Positions 46,016 through 63,544 of a DNA stretch of 64,000 nt are shown in pieces. Under the pieces are notes generated by a model. It did not search any database and was not told the DNA's origin. It saw nothing but the letters and a program-made list of their open reading frames with translations. The position numbers and the translations under genes are program-made. This stretch comes from Syngnathus acus (taxonomy: Eukaryota > Chordata > Actinopteri > Syngnathiformes > Syngnathidae): the NCBI RefSeq assembly GCF_901709675.1, contig NC_051089.1, positions 3,078,476 through 3,142,475 of the forward strand. The letters are read 5' to 3'. The stretch's first letter is position 1; every line of letters starts with the position of its first letter.

Positions 46016-49000
46016 ACTCAAAACTGCGACTCGAGTTGACTCGAGTCTAAAAGGCGTGTGAAAAGGCATCTGTAGTCTGCAATTTTGGCTTGAAGTGCTC
46101 ATTTAGCGACATATACGTATGCCATAACTAGGTGACCTTCAGCGAGAAAATTATCCTAGATTTTTATCCAATCGCAACTAAATTAGAACCATGTGTAAAA
46201 GACAGCTGGACGACGCTAAATGGTGAATCATTTGAATTTTCATCGATGCATCAGCAGAGGACATGACTGCGCCTCACTATAAAACAATAAAACTCTAATA
46301 ACTGAAATAGACAAGGCCGTCCCCAAAAGCCACATGGCATCAAATTTTTGGCAGCTACCAAATTTTCACCACAGCATCTGCAAAATGAGCATGTTGGATA
46401 TATAGGACTGCATTGTACAAGGTCAGCTGGTCATTAATGTCCAAGTTATGACTCCTTCTTTTATGGCTGCTTATAGTTAATATTCAGGTGGAATCGTGAT
46501 GAGCATCGATGTGTAATAATGATATCAGCCGGCATGCCGCTGGTGGTGGAACATGTCTTCCAGCTGCAGTAAATCATTAAATCAATATTCTTTTCATTAT
46601 CTCGCCAGTGTTCTCGGCGCCCTAATAGCGTTGCCCACGGTAACCACTTTATGTACATCTGACCCTTTCGTCTTATTTGTGCGATTGTTGGAATTCATCA
46701 GGAAGGCTTCAATCCGTCATGTTGTTGGACAGTCTTAAAAGTATCATCCGAAAAAATCTTTTTTTATTGCAGTAACAAATTATTTGTACTATGCATGCTT
46801 ATGTGGCCGCAGACTATAACGACCAAGCTGCTGTAATAATCACCGATAACAAGATGACGTGAAGAGCCATCAAAGCCGAGCGAGCGAGCCGACAGGCGTA
46901 TCGGCGGCCTCTATCTTTCTTCCGTGACCTTGTCTCCATATCGTGTCGGCGTCGTTGGCTTGACACCAGCACGCCAGCGCGACAATGCTCTCTTGTGTTC
47001 TTCATTTTCCCAGCATCCCGCCCCGACCCCCCCTATGCCATCTGCTTGGGTTGAAAGGGTTTTAATTTGTGATCCAATCGCTTTCCTTTGGCTCGTAATG
47101 TGGCCGCATTCTGCAGCAATAAAGAGTAGATGGAAGGGGTGGGGGGGGGGCGATGCTCCTGGGGCTGTATGGTGTTAAATGGTACCTTTCCCCCTGCTAA
47201 GCCTGCAGATAGCCCCTCGCCTCTCGCATAAGTCAGCTGTCGTTGTCATCCGCTGTGGTGGCGGAGGCTGATAAGGTGTTGATGGCCAGTATTAGCGTGA
47301 GATTCAAGTCACATAACTTGACATAGATCACCAATTTTCAGACTTGGGACTTGCTTGGCTGAACAGGCTTGAGCTGTAATATTTAAAAATAATAAAATAA
47401 ATATATATATATGTGTATATAATATATATTAAATATATGATATGATATATTATATTACATTATATTATAGAATTTAATTTAGATACGTATATACTTTTGA
47501 CTTGCTAAAGCCAAGGACTAATTTCACTCAACTTCGTTTTTCCCCAATAACTGAGACTGGATTGAAAGTTGAAGGTCAAGACTTGATCCGTCCTTATTTA
47601 TGACTTATCACCACCTCAAATGTTTATTAGCCCAATATTCCATTACACCGTAGGCAAGGGCAGACTCAAGAGAACAAGCAAAGGACGTCAACTGGGGCAT
47701 CAATCATCCCCGTTAATTGGATTGTGTGAAATTAACGTGTTGGCTTGATTTACCACACCGAGTGTTTGTTGCACTCCAGTCAGCTCAGCTTTGTACGCTG
47801 CCATTCAAGTTGACATGTGTGCAAAATTCTAATAATTTTATTTGTTGGCCACTCGTGAAAGAGGAGTGGACTCGTTCTAGCCGGACGACTTCGAAGACAA
47901 CTAAGGATATCCAAAAAAGGTCAGTTACAGACACGCTAAAGTTCCATTTTGAAAAAGTTTGCAAGAACTCCCGGGTTCATGACTATAAAAGACGTTCAGT
48001 CTCTATCGAGATCACCGATTCATCGGCAAAAGGCTTTCATTGCCGGCGGCCGTGACAAACGTGTATCGCCTGCGTGACACAATGCTGACATAAAGTTCAT
48101 GCTGAGATGTCAGTGTGGCCTTAAGAATGGCAAGCACTCAGGGATGAATCATCCAAGGCTGCTTTTTCAGAGGGTTTGAACTCAAGAAAATGTTACAGCT
48201 CTTCATGGAACTAGATATTGAATAAGATTCCCCAGTTATGGTGTCAGAACCAAATGTGTGCAACCCTTTGCTCACTTTGCACTCAGCAGATGGCAGTGTA
48301 CCGCTTCTCATGTTTCACAGCCCCCCCATTATGAGTCGGGAAGCAAAAATATCATCAGTGAATCGCTTTGGTGTGCTTTAATTGTGTGTTGTGGCATTGT
48401 TTGTCTTTCTTGTTTTTTTTGTGACACTCGTTTTGGAGGGGAAAAAAAACGCTGGAAATCCCAAGTAGAAAGCTGGCGGGGAGAAGATGGTGTTTTAAAG
48501 GAGGAAAACAAACAATATCTTAAGAAGGAGGTTAATCCCGAGGAAAGCGTGAATGGAAATTACAAGTCCATTCAGGGTTTTTATCTGAGGTACGGTTTCA
48601 AACAAGGGATAGGGTTTTAAGGTAGGGTTAGGGTTTCAAACAAGGGATTGAGTTTCAAATTGGGATTTCAAGATGGGTTTAACATTTTGGGATATGCTGT
48701 CAAGTGAAGGTTTGTGTTTGTAAGGAGAATTTGAAGCATGTGTGAAGGGGGTGTTGTTTTTCTTAATCAAAATCATCTCATTGAAATAACAATAATTTAT
48801 TAGAAGTAATAAAATAAAAAGAAATAAATTAAAAACCTAATGCAACCAATTATAAAATCATTAAAATAAAATAAGAATTTATTACTATTATTATTATTAT
48901 TTTAAACTGATCTGTGAATTACGCAGCCCATCTGTCGCTTTAAAAATCAAATCTGACCCTGGAGCACAAGTTTGACCGGCTCAGCCTTCGATGAATTAAC

Positions 49001-49122
49001 ACAAATAGCCACAAGAATCTTTCAGCGATGCGCCAATGGCTGAATTTTGCCTCCTTTAAAGCGAGCCAAGCCAGAGTCTGCTGTGCAAGAAAGACGAGTG
49101 AGATAGTTGCATTGAAGCTACA
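46016..49122. other. intergenic, no gene seen
   Basis: Contains an AT-dinucleotide tract (about 47395-47470) and a GGGTTTCAA-type array at 48590-48700. Stretches of unique sequence include CCGTTAATTGGATTGTG at 47709 that could be regulatory. No coding evidence. Confidence 0.5.
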
Positions 49123-53901
<4,779 letters not shown>

Positions 53902-54607
53902 GTTAAATCTGACACTGGTGAATTCCCAGCAGTCAGTCAGTGGTTTTTTTTTTTTTTTTCAAAACTGGTTTCAAGCTAAGTTGAAAGCTTGAAGCCAGTT
54001 TCAAATGGAGTATCAAGACAGGGTTGAGGTTTTGAGATGGAGTTTTGGTTTCATACCAGGTTTTCAAAGAATGGACTGATGTTTTTTTTTTTTTTAACTT
54101 GCACTTGATAAACAATCCATCCAAAAAAAAACACTACAACTTTTAAATTGCAAATTATAACAAAGCATTAAAAATGATTAATAAAAAGTAACAAACTTGT
54201 TCTTCAAACAAATCTACCTGAAATAAAAAACAAAACAAAAGTCAAAACAAAAAACTAATGAAAAATCCAGAACTTATTTAACTCTTAACTTGACACCATA
54301 AATCTGTCTTGAAATTATAATTTGAAACTATACTTTGAAAACCTAAAGGCTGTCTAGGAACCATTTTTTAGATCTTGGTTTAAACACGAGCCTGAACTTG
54401 AAACCTTGAAACTGTCTTTTGAAACACGAACCCTTTGCCGAAAGCAAAATTTAATTCCAGACCCTTTCTTGAAACTTGAAAGTATACTTTCAAACCACAA
54501 CCTTGTCTTTACATCCTTCTTTGAAACTACTCCCTCCCGCCCTTGCATAAAAAAAACAAAAAAAAGGCACGAGACTAACTGCTGGGAATTCACCAGTGTC
54601 GGTTTAA
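53902..54607. mobile_element. foldback element with tandem-repeat arms, 706 bp
   Basis: Terminal inverted repeats of about 36 bp at 53902-53938 and 54571-54607 share GACACTGGTGAATTCCCAGC and flanking bases with only a few changes. Inside each end is a homopolymer (T at left, A at right), then arrays of TTTCAAG-type units in opposite orientation (left 53958-54070 plus, right 54305-54535 minus). The centre is A-rich. No protein is encoded. Confidence 0.75.
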
Positions 54608-55074
54608 CTTTATTTCAAACTCTTTTGGATACTGTGAAGCATTTTCCTGACATTCCCGTACACTTTAAAGGACTTTCCTCTCTCGGTTCATTAAAAAAAG
54701 AAAAGAAAAACATCTTCATACGTCTTCCTTCTTTTACATCATTTCTCGAGCATGCTGATCAAAACTCGGGCCTCTCCCTCGACCATTCATGTGTTTGTTG
54801 CTCGTGTGTTGCAACACTACAAAAGTGCATACTAAAAAAGTTTTACCTCCGGGCTGTGCAATGTCCAATGGCCGCCATCTAATTACTGACTTTGATTATT
54901 TCCATTTTGTGTTTTAGCGAGCGGGTACTTGGTGGTGGGAAGGGGGTAACGTCATTGATTGTCTCACTTTCGAGCCTCTAATTGAGCCAAATGGGAACGG
55001 CACTTGCCAGAGTTCACTCCCCTCCAGTGTTTCCACACTTGCACGCCAGAGACTCATTCATACCAAACTCCCGT

Positions 55075-55077
<3 letters not shown>

Positions 55078-55159
<82 letters not shown>

Positions 55160-55165
55160 CACACA
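55078..55165. repeat. (CA)n microsatellite
   Basis: About 37 CA units followed by variant CA/TACA sequence, then an AT-rich TATATA zone up to about 55450. Confidence 0.95.
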
Positions 55166-55194
55166 CTAACATGTTATGTACACACATATTTTGT

Positions 55195-55450
55195 GTGTGT
55201 ATATATATATATATATGTGATATATTAAAAATAGATATAAAATAATATATTAAATAAAAAAATAAAAAATAAATATATATACATATATAAAATATAATAT
55301 AAAATATATTTAAAAAATTGAAAAATAGATATAAAATAATATATTAAATATATATACATTTAATATATTATTTTATATCTATTAAGTATACAAGTATAAA
55401 TATACACTTATACATACATATACATATGCGTATATATAGGTACGTAGTAT
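55195..55450. repeat. AT-rich tract with internal inverted repeat
   Basis: TA-rich sequence including TAGATATAAAATAATATATT twice and its complement near 55362-55383, giving strong local hairpin potential. Confidence 0.85.
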
Positions 55451-55480
55451 ATGTATATCTGAGTGTGTGTGTGTACGTAC

Positions 55481-55760
55481 CAGGGCTGTGGACTCGGTCG
55501 GATTTTTGCACCGAGTCCGAGTCCGGCCTCTTGACCACGAGTCCGAGTCCGGCTATCCATTTTTTCTGTTAATTCATGTGACTGCTTAGTCTTTATTCAA
55601 GGCTAATTTAGATCAAAATCTAAATAATTACAACAGTTTTGTGATGGCTTTGTCTTTATTAAACATATAAACGAATACAATAAACAGATACTTTCAAGTT
55701 TTAATAATTAATGACACAATTATAGCTCAGACATTTATCTAAACACATATATTCATGCTC
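55481..55760 (+). mobile_element. DNA transposon end, CAGGGCTGTGGACTCGG type
   Basis: Starts CAGGGCTGTGGACTCGGTCG and repeats CGAGTCCGAGTCCGGC twice, a terminal sequence I associate with vertebrate hAT-like elements. The AT-rich part after it probably belongs to the same element. The far end was not found, so the extent is approximate. Confidence 0.5.
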
Positions 55761-56149
55761 ATTTCTAATGAAGGGTGGACATTGGTGAGTTCATTACAGA
55801 TGGGCCCACAGATGCTACTGGGAATGAATGCTGATGTCTAATGATGCACATCAGAGCTGTTATTTCTTCATAACACAATGTGTGTATGTGTGTGTGAGTC
55901 GGGAACTGTAATTGCCAGAGTGTGCCGTCGGCAGGCCCTTGTCATTAAAATTCACACGTGACCTCCTCTCCGCCGGTGTTGGGTAATTGTGGTCAAGCGG
56001 ATCTGACGTGAAGCGAAAGAAGAGGGGCATCCTCGGTCCGGTTTACTTGGTCTTCAAAAGACTAATGTTGAATTTTTAATTACAGCGAAACACTTTCATA
56101 GAAGCTGTTCAGGCTTGAAAGAAGGGAGAAGTCGGTGAAGGAGAGGTCT

Positions 56150-58260
56150 GTGTTTGGGTTTGATGTTGGGCTTTAAAAATCACGATTTGGGGTTCATTCA
56201 TGGGTAAGGTGTTCAAGACAAAATATGGATTTTTAATATCTTTTTAGGTCAGGGATAGGCTATCAAGTTTGGGTTTGAGAACAACAAGACGGGTTCAGTT
56301 CAGGTTTTGATATTGCATCTTGCATCTCCCAACAACAAGCGATTGAATTTAATCCTTATGAAAACTGCCTAGCAACAGATGACAAGCCAAATGACTATTT
56401 CAATAGTTTTTCTGAGAAGTCAAAAGACCATTTTTTTCTTTTTGACTTTTTAAACTTTGGCAATCATTTACTGTAACTGCATCCAATTGAACGCCATCCA
56501 CTCAAGAGGGCTTCGTTCGGACCGTATTGATTACGGCCCTGCATTAAACATTGAAGTCATCACCGTGCCTGGTTAAATGATTGTATAATGAATAATAGAT
56601 GAGATTGAAAGGCCAGGAAGGGTAATAAATGGGTCTGGGTGATATTCATTCAAGGGCCGCATTTGACTTTTTCAAACTGATCTCTGCGATCATAAATCAG
56701 ATGAAAGCCCAGTTTGAAAGTTTATGACAGACAGCCGTGTCACAAATCGTTATGAAACGTGCTCGTTTTGGGATAAGAGACTCAAGGGTGGGAGGGGTCG
56801 CAAAATGTCCGCAAACTTGCACCAAACAATTTTTTACTGGTTCTGTTTTAAATATGAGGACATCCGAACTTGTACATGTTCACGTCTCAAAAAAGGCCTT
56901 CAATCACTTGATGTATGTAAATGTACCGAGGCCCGCGTAATTTACAACCTCTGTTGCATCTGATACATTCCGCCGCATCGTAGCGTTTATCATGTCAAGA
57001 CGACTTCACTCATGTCCCTCTTTAGCCTCGCCTGTCCTCCCCCTTCTACTACCCCATACACCCTACGGAGGCTGGAGTGCGGTGGGGTGAGCAAGACAGC
57101 TCCGTAATTAGTTCTTGAGCCCACTCTTGCTAAGTATTCCCGCCTTGTGGCTTCCATCTGAATCAGAGAGCTCTGATCGCTATCCAGACTCCAAACTCAC
57201 AAGCAGCAGCAGGATGGCAAGCTTAATAAATAAATGAGAGTGACTTAATAAAACAACAAGGCGTTCACTTTAGGGTTTTAAAGTAGGGATTGAAATTTGG
57301 GGGTTTTGAAGGATTTAGATGTCATCTTTCAGGACAGGGTTGGGGTTTCAGATTTGGATTTTAGCTTTGAAAGTCAGGTTTCAAGACAGGTTTGGATTCT
57401 GAGGACTTGAATTCTACTCTCTACTTTTCTACTCTACCCCGATTGGATTGGGCTTTATCAATTCATTCAGGTAAGAGAGGCGGGCAGGTGTAACGACTAG
57501 ATAAATAAATAAATTCATCAAAGTGACTCAATAAAAGAGGAAGAGTTGGAAGAAGACTTTGAAATCGGCCATTTGTCAGCCGTCAATTGTCTCCTGCTCT
57601 CGCTCTCATTTAGCCAGATGATTGCCTCCAGCGGCCCTGGGGAGCCATCGGCAGCACACTCTATTACTTCCTGCAGCACTTTACTCTCCCGCCAATATCA
57701 AACGCTCAATAACAACAGGACGGAGCTGCGTGTAAACTCCTCAAGTCTATTAGCTCGATGCCGATTCATCCCAACAGCCGACGTCGATACCGTGGGGAAC
57801 CCCAGAGGAACATTATCCATATTGAAACAACTCGGGAGGCTCGTGCCAGTCTGCCGCAATCGGAGGCGGTGTAATGAAAAATGTCGGCGGCGCATAAAAG
57901 GAGAGCTAATAAAGACCGAGAAGTAACGAGCAAACAAACTAACTTTCGGGAGGCTGACTGGGTCGCTAGGGGGAACGCGAAGGTGCAGAACGCTAACTAA
58001 TGGCAAAGTGGGGCTTCAACAAATTTGACACAAAGGGAAAGGTTTCAAACAAGGCTTAGGATTTTGAATTTTGGCACACATACTAGTTGAATCTAGTGAT
58101 GGTTTGGGGTTTGACTTTCAAGTCAGGGTTATGGTTTTCAAAACAGGGGTAGGCTTTTAAATCAGGGTTGGGATTTAAAGACAGATTGATGATTTTAAAC
58201 AGGACTTTGAAGACTGCTGGGGCTTTTAAACATGAGTTTCACATTTTCGGTCCAAGCTAG
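56150..58260 (+). repeat. three GGGTTTCAA-type minisatellite patches
   Basis: Patches at about 56150-56310, 57265-57410 and 58020-58255 consist of diverged AGGGTTTCAAG/CAGGGTTGGGGTTTCAGA-like units about 20-25 bp long, all in plus orientation. Unique sequence lies between them, including a block at 57540-57930 that may be regulatory. Confidence 0.6.
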
Positions 58261-59337
58261 GGTTAACAGTCGCAACAGTCACACTCAAGTTATTGCACTT
58301 TTGTCTCTTTGCTTTCCTAGACGGGAGGTGCAGAGTTCAGTGAGTTGGAGGCTAAAGCGCACTGGTGGTGTTTCTGCTCCACAGCCTCTCAAAGCTGCTC
58401 GAACATCCTGTTGCCTTAAGAGCCGCAACTGGCCGCCCATTCATTATTAACGGCTCACATTCCTCGGTTTGTCTCCACATCACCTGAGAAGAGGCCGCGC
58501 TCGCTGTAAACAAAAGATGAAGAAGAAAAAAAAGCCGCCGAGCCTGTCGCTTTTCTTATCGTCCCCCCTGTCAACGCCGCCAGCCGCTGGGTACTTTGTA
58601 GATGCCCTCAAGTAGTAGACAGCAGGTGGACCACGGTGCCTGTCCCCTGCATTAAAAAGCAATAGAGGGACCACAACAAAGGCACAGTGCCTGACAGACG
58701 GGACGACAAATAGCGAGCCGATCCCCAAAGCATTCAAGTGCATTGAAGGAGAAAGAAGAAAAAAAGATGAGCTGGTGTCTTTATAATTCATGTCAAGAAA
58801 AAGAGTGATGCGGCTGGAGTATGATTGGTTACCTCGCTTGTGCAACCAAGACTCAAAGTATTTTTGTGCTCTTACATATTTTTGCACAAATTTCTTAACC
58901 TGATCCTCACTCACCACTTTTGGACTTGCTATCCAAATTAGCATGGCAGCCTCTATGTAGCTGAGGGTTATTTAGAAGGGAAGAGAAATCAATTGGAGAC
59001 AACTCTCTCAGAGGGTTTGAGTGAGAGGAAATCAAGAGCGAAAACCTGGGGAAACTTGAAACCCAAAAGCTTTTAATTTTGAAAAATGTGCACAGGTAAA
59101 GTGAGTCCGTTTACAGCAGACATGTAAAAAGCTGGAATCGATAAAGACAATTATAGAGCCTACGGTGAGCGATAGCAAGGCGCTGGATTAAAGCCTCCAC
59201 GTGCCGGAAAACTATCCGATACTGATTGTATCTTTCTGGAAATATACGGAATTAGCCCCACCCTCCCAGAAAAAAAGCTCGCCCAGTAGCACAAACCCCT
59301 AGACGTTAGTCTTCAGAGACAGAAAGTAGTTTTAAAA

Positions 59338-59386
59338 ATCAGTCAGCTGATATCAACACTGCACATGTTGATATCAGCTGACTGAT
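59338..59386. repeat. perfect 21-bp hairpin
   Basis: Stem 59338-59358 is exactly complementary to 59366-59386 with a 7-base loop (CTGCACA). The stem contains AGTCAGCTGATATCAACA. It sits next to ATT-rich microsatellite sequence. Confidence 0.9.
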
Positions 59387-60367
59387 ATTTGATAGTGATA
59401 TCTATATTTTATTCTCCTCACTTTTATAATTATTATTATTATTTATTATTATTGTGGTTGGGCGGCATGGAATCTGGGTCTTGTAAATATATTTTATAAT
59501 TATTTATTGGGTATTTGTGTATTCATTTATTTATTTATTTTTATATATTAATATTATTTATTTATTTATTTATTTATTTAGTGATAGGCAAGTATAAATA
59601 GTCTCAGTAAGTTCTCAGCAGTAGTTGGGACTATACTTCAGCAATTTAACCCATCGCCGAATTGTCATTGTCTGCATCAGGAAGAATTTTTTGTGACTTT
59701 GGCCAGGGTTTAGCTGTCACACCCGCAAGAAGCGAGGGTTCACTGTTTTTATATGCTTGTCTCAATAATAACTTAAATCTGGACTAAGTCCAAAGGGGAC
59801 AGCAACCTTGAATGCTCACACTAACAATAAAAAAAAAAAAACTTTGACTAATCAAACAAGCGGCAGGTCAAGGCGACTTGTTTTTAAAAGCAGCCTCAGG
59901 AGAACCATCCACTCAAGGTCACCGGCCCGGTCTCCGCCGCTACAAACCTAATAGATTTGAATTGCATTACAGACGACCAATCGGGCCGCAAATCGCCATC
60001 GCTCGACGCGCTGACAACAATTCCCCAAGTATGTAAGCGATCAGCGAGCAACCTTGAGGAAATGTCAGCCACTTGCCGCGTGTGGGGTGTGTTTAACGGC
60101 CAGCCGCCGGCGCTATGCGAGGTGCCCGCTCGAGTGTGGATCAGCGCTACAGGGGGGGCGACGGTGGGTTGGCGCGGCATGGCGTCTTTGTCAAAGTCAC
60201 TGCTCACCTCCTGCGACACCTTCTGCCCTTTTTAATACGATTGAGCGCAGAAGCGAGCTGAATGACTGCCAGACGGGAAGACGCCGGCCGAATAAAGAGA
60301 AGGTCTCTGGCAGGTGAGGTGCTTTCGCGACGGAGACACAACTGCTCAGGGAAAATCACTGGTGACT
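59387..60367. other. intergenic, no gene seen
   Basis: ATTT-type microsatellite at about 59527-59580, then unique sequence. The more GC-rich part at 59925-60300 has open frames on both strands but no recognisable product. Confidence 0.5.
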
Positions 60368-60741
60368 ATTATATGGGCAGATTTGAATAATCTTTCAAAA
60401 TAATCAAGATGGCGGCTTCAAACCAAAGTGGCTGACTTCTTCTGACTATTATATGGGCAGATTTTAAAGATCTTTAAAAATGACCAAGATGGCTGTTTCA
60501 AACCAAAATGGCTGACTTCCTCGATTCTATGGGCAGATTTGAATGATCTTCCAAAATAACCAAGATGGCCACTTCAAACCAAAATGGCCGACTTCCTGTG
60601 ACTATTATATGGGAAGATTTGAATAATCTTCCAAAATAACCAAGATGGCCGCTTCAAACTAAAAGGTCCGACTTCCTGTGACTATTATATGGACAGATTT
60701 TAATGATCTTCCAAAATAACCAAGATGGCCGACTTCCTGTG
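60368..60741 (+). repeat. about 79-bp tandem repeat with YY1-like motifs (5 copies)
   Basis: Units start (ATTATATGGGCAGATTT) at 60368, 60448, 60524, 60603 and 60683. Each contains CAAGATGGCNGCTTC or a close variant, matching the YY1 consensus AAnATGGCnGC. The complete units also carry a second ATGGC-type or diverged motif before GACTT. Single diverged copies of the ATGG part recur at 61647, 61749 and 61926. Confidence 0.88.
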
Positions 60742-63496
60742 TTCCTTTCCAAGTACGTGTATTTGCGTCTACTTATGATAAATATACCCAGCAAATTTAA
60801 TATACACAAACTTGCTGAATTTTCCTGCCAAATCCCAAGGGCAGTACTGGGCCAATTTTTGGGGTTTATGCCCGTGACCTCAACACTCTCACCAGCGTGC
60901 CCTCGGCCTAAAAATGATGATGATAAGCTAAATCCATGCAAAGTCGAGTCACACGATCGCTTCTCTTGGTATTTGTTCTTGTCACATGATAAATAGACCG
61001 AAAAGAATTGTCAGCTAGTGCTGCAAAGTCACCATTAGTACTAGTAAAAAAAAAAAAAAAAAAGTGCTTGTTCCTCCTCTGAGGTCAGGAACACTGTGTG
61101 AGTCGAACACATTAATTCAGACAAATGTCCTGTGGGATCACAACACAAGCATGGTGTAGTTGTTGTTGTCGACCGACACAATGTCCCCGTTAATCATCAC
61201 AAGAGTGGAAAACTAGGACATTGAGTCATCCATTAAATAACGTGAGCCAACACAGCAGTTTGCTATCAAAACTATGCCGTGTTTCATGAACAAAAAAGAA
61301 AAGGTTCATTCCTGACGTTTGGCAATGATGTATTGCTCGCAATTTTCTCCCCTGTCCTTTTCAACTTATAGTTCCAAATGCCAACAATAAGTCATAAAAC
61401 CTCAGAGTGCAGCTTGGAAAATTCAGAATAAAGCTCCACGTTTGGTTTGGCTGGCCAAAATGTCACAAGGGGAAGGCTTGTCACAGGACAACTTCCCTGC
61501 GGTGATTTTTTTTTTTTTTCTACGACCAAGCCGTTTTCCTTCAATCGCCTTTGGACGGGTAAATCCCGATGTGGTTTTTCTTTAAAATGCGGGGACTATA
61601 TAGGACCGCCACTTCAACTCTTGCCCTAAAACTCTTTAAAACTAAAATGGCGGACATACTTTGTCTTTTCAAGCATGGCGTCCTTGGACTGTTTTAATCG
61701 GTCAAAACATTTTTCAAAAACTTTTTTTTTTTAAAATGCTTCCAACAAAAATGGCCGACTTTCTGCAACTTTTTGGATGTGAACTTATGAGACTTATTTG
61801 TGGGTGTACTTATCCCGTCTATCAAATATTACATTGTCAAGTGAAACTGTCCTCCCCAAAAATATTAGTTTTTTTTTTCTTTTCTAAAATAGCAAATACA
61901 AAATGAATATTGTCCACTTTAAACCAAAATGGCTGGATCGTTTGGGTCCCTGATACTTATTTAGTGTGTCTACTTAATAGACTCAGTGACCAAATATCAA
62001 GTTGCTAAACTGACTTCTAAGGCTGAATTAAAAAACAAAAAGCATTTTTTGTGCACATCAGTTTCATAATGCTTCAATAAGATATGACATTCTCATACAG
62101 TAGTCATATAGTAACAATAAAAAAAAGAAAAGAAAGGCACAAAGTCCAGTTTGCCGCTTTTAAATCCCCTTTACACTCCATGAAATTGCAGCTCCTCCGT
62201 TCCCAATGTTTTCCCGGCTTGCGGGCGTGTGGATGTGAATGACATGAACGCCGCTGGCAGGCTGTCAGAAATAAATTTGGCACCACGAGTGGAGTCAAAA
62301 GAAGAAGAAGAATAAACTACCAATCTGCAATTTAGCCTCGGTGTACACTAGAGTCATGTTAACGGGAGAGACGGAACAATGAATTTACAGTTCAAGTTGT
62401 CTCGGTACCTGTTGGCTGGAAATTGATTGCCGTTGGCTGCTGATGGTTACGAAATGGAGAACGGAGTTTTATAACAAAACCAGAATAAAACTTTTTATAT
62501 AGTTTTTAAATAAATAAATAAAACAAAAATGAATAATATAATATATGATAAAATTATAAATAAATAAAATACAAAAATTAAATAATAATAATTATTCTGA
62601 TGATGAAAAAAAACAACAAAAACTGTTAATTTTTTCACCTGATTTTTTTTGTGTTTGGTATGATTATTTTACATGTCTGTCTCAGTGGTATGATACATTT
62701 TTAAGCACACAGTGATTAGAAAAGGAAAGCGATTTGGGCCAAAGAACAAATTAAACGCACTATTGAGCCGTGCGAGCTTTCAGGTGTTTCGTCCCCAAGT
62801 GCGATTGCGGCTCCCAGCAGCCTTTGCGGCTTTCGCTCCGTGCCGCAAGGTGATTGATGACAGGTCAGCCGGCGACGGCCTCGCCAACTTTGCAATCCTT
62901 CCACTGGGAAATTGCTCATTTCTCCGCAAGTCCATTTCAATTTGAAGCCGCCACGGCGCCTTGCTAAGTTTATGCCTGCACCTGCACGCATGCAGAATTG
63001 TGATGCTGACGTTACTGTTGGCATTAGTCCTTCGGATGCCTTGTCAAGGCCAGTATTGTTGCAGCAAAGTATCAAAATGAACGGGCGTGACACTCCTATT
63101 TCAATAAGCACTCGTCCGCCTCTTTGCTCGCAGCTTTGACACGACTGAAACTAGCACTGACACAGTGGCGAGTTCATTTTTTTTTCTACTTTATTTCTTA
63201 TTTATTTTTTTGAGTTCTAAGCCCCCCTCGTCTTATTTCAAAATAGCCAAATGAGATCCTATTCGCTGCGGTGTGACTTCAAAGAGCTTATTTGTCATCG
63301 TACGGATTTGTGCCATCATTCAGGGACTTTTCCAGTTCTTTGGCTGTTGCGACTTTGGCGCAAATCCCGCCTGGACTGTTCCCTCCCAGCCTCTATCGTG
63401 CTCACTCTTTGGGAGTTTGTATTTACGTCTTCAAAAATATAGAAAATGTATAATTTTGGCATTAGCATGTGGTTTTGTTTTCTTTCCCCATATACA
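60742..63496. other. intergenic, no gene seen
   Basis: Contains poly-A (61046-61062) and poly-T runs and an AAAT-rich tract at 62505-62600. A unique moderately GC-rich block lies at 62750-63130. No coding evidence. Confidence 0.5.
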
Positions 63497-63507
63497 TATA
63501 TATATAC

Positions 63508-63542
<35 letters not shown>
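63497..63542. repeat. (TA)n microsatellite
   Basis: Almost pure TATATA with one CATTTA interruption. The frames over it are repeat translation. Confidence 0.95.
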
Positions 63543-63544
<2 letters not shown>

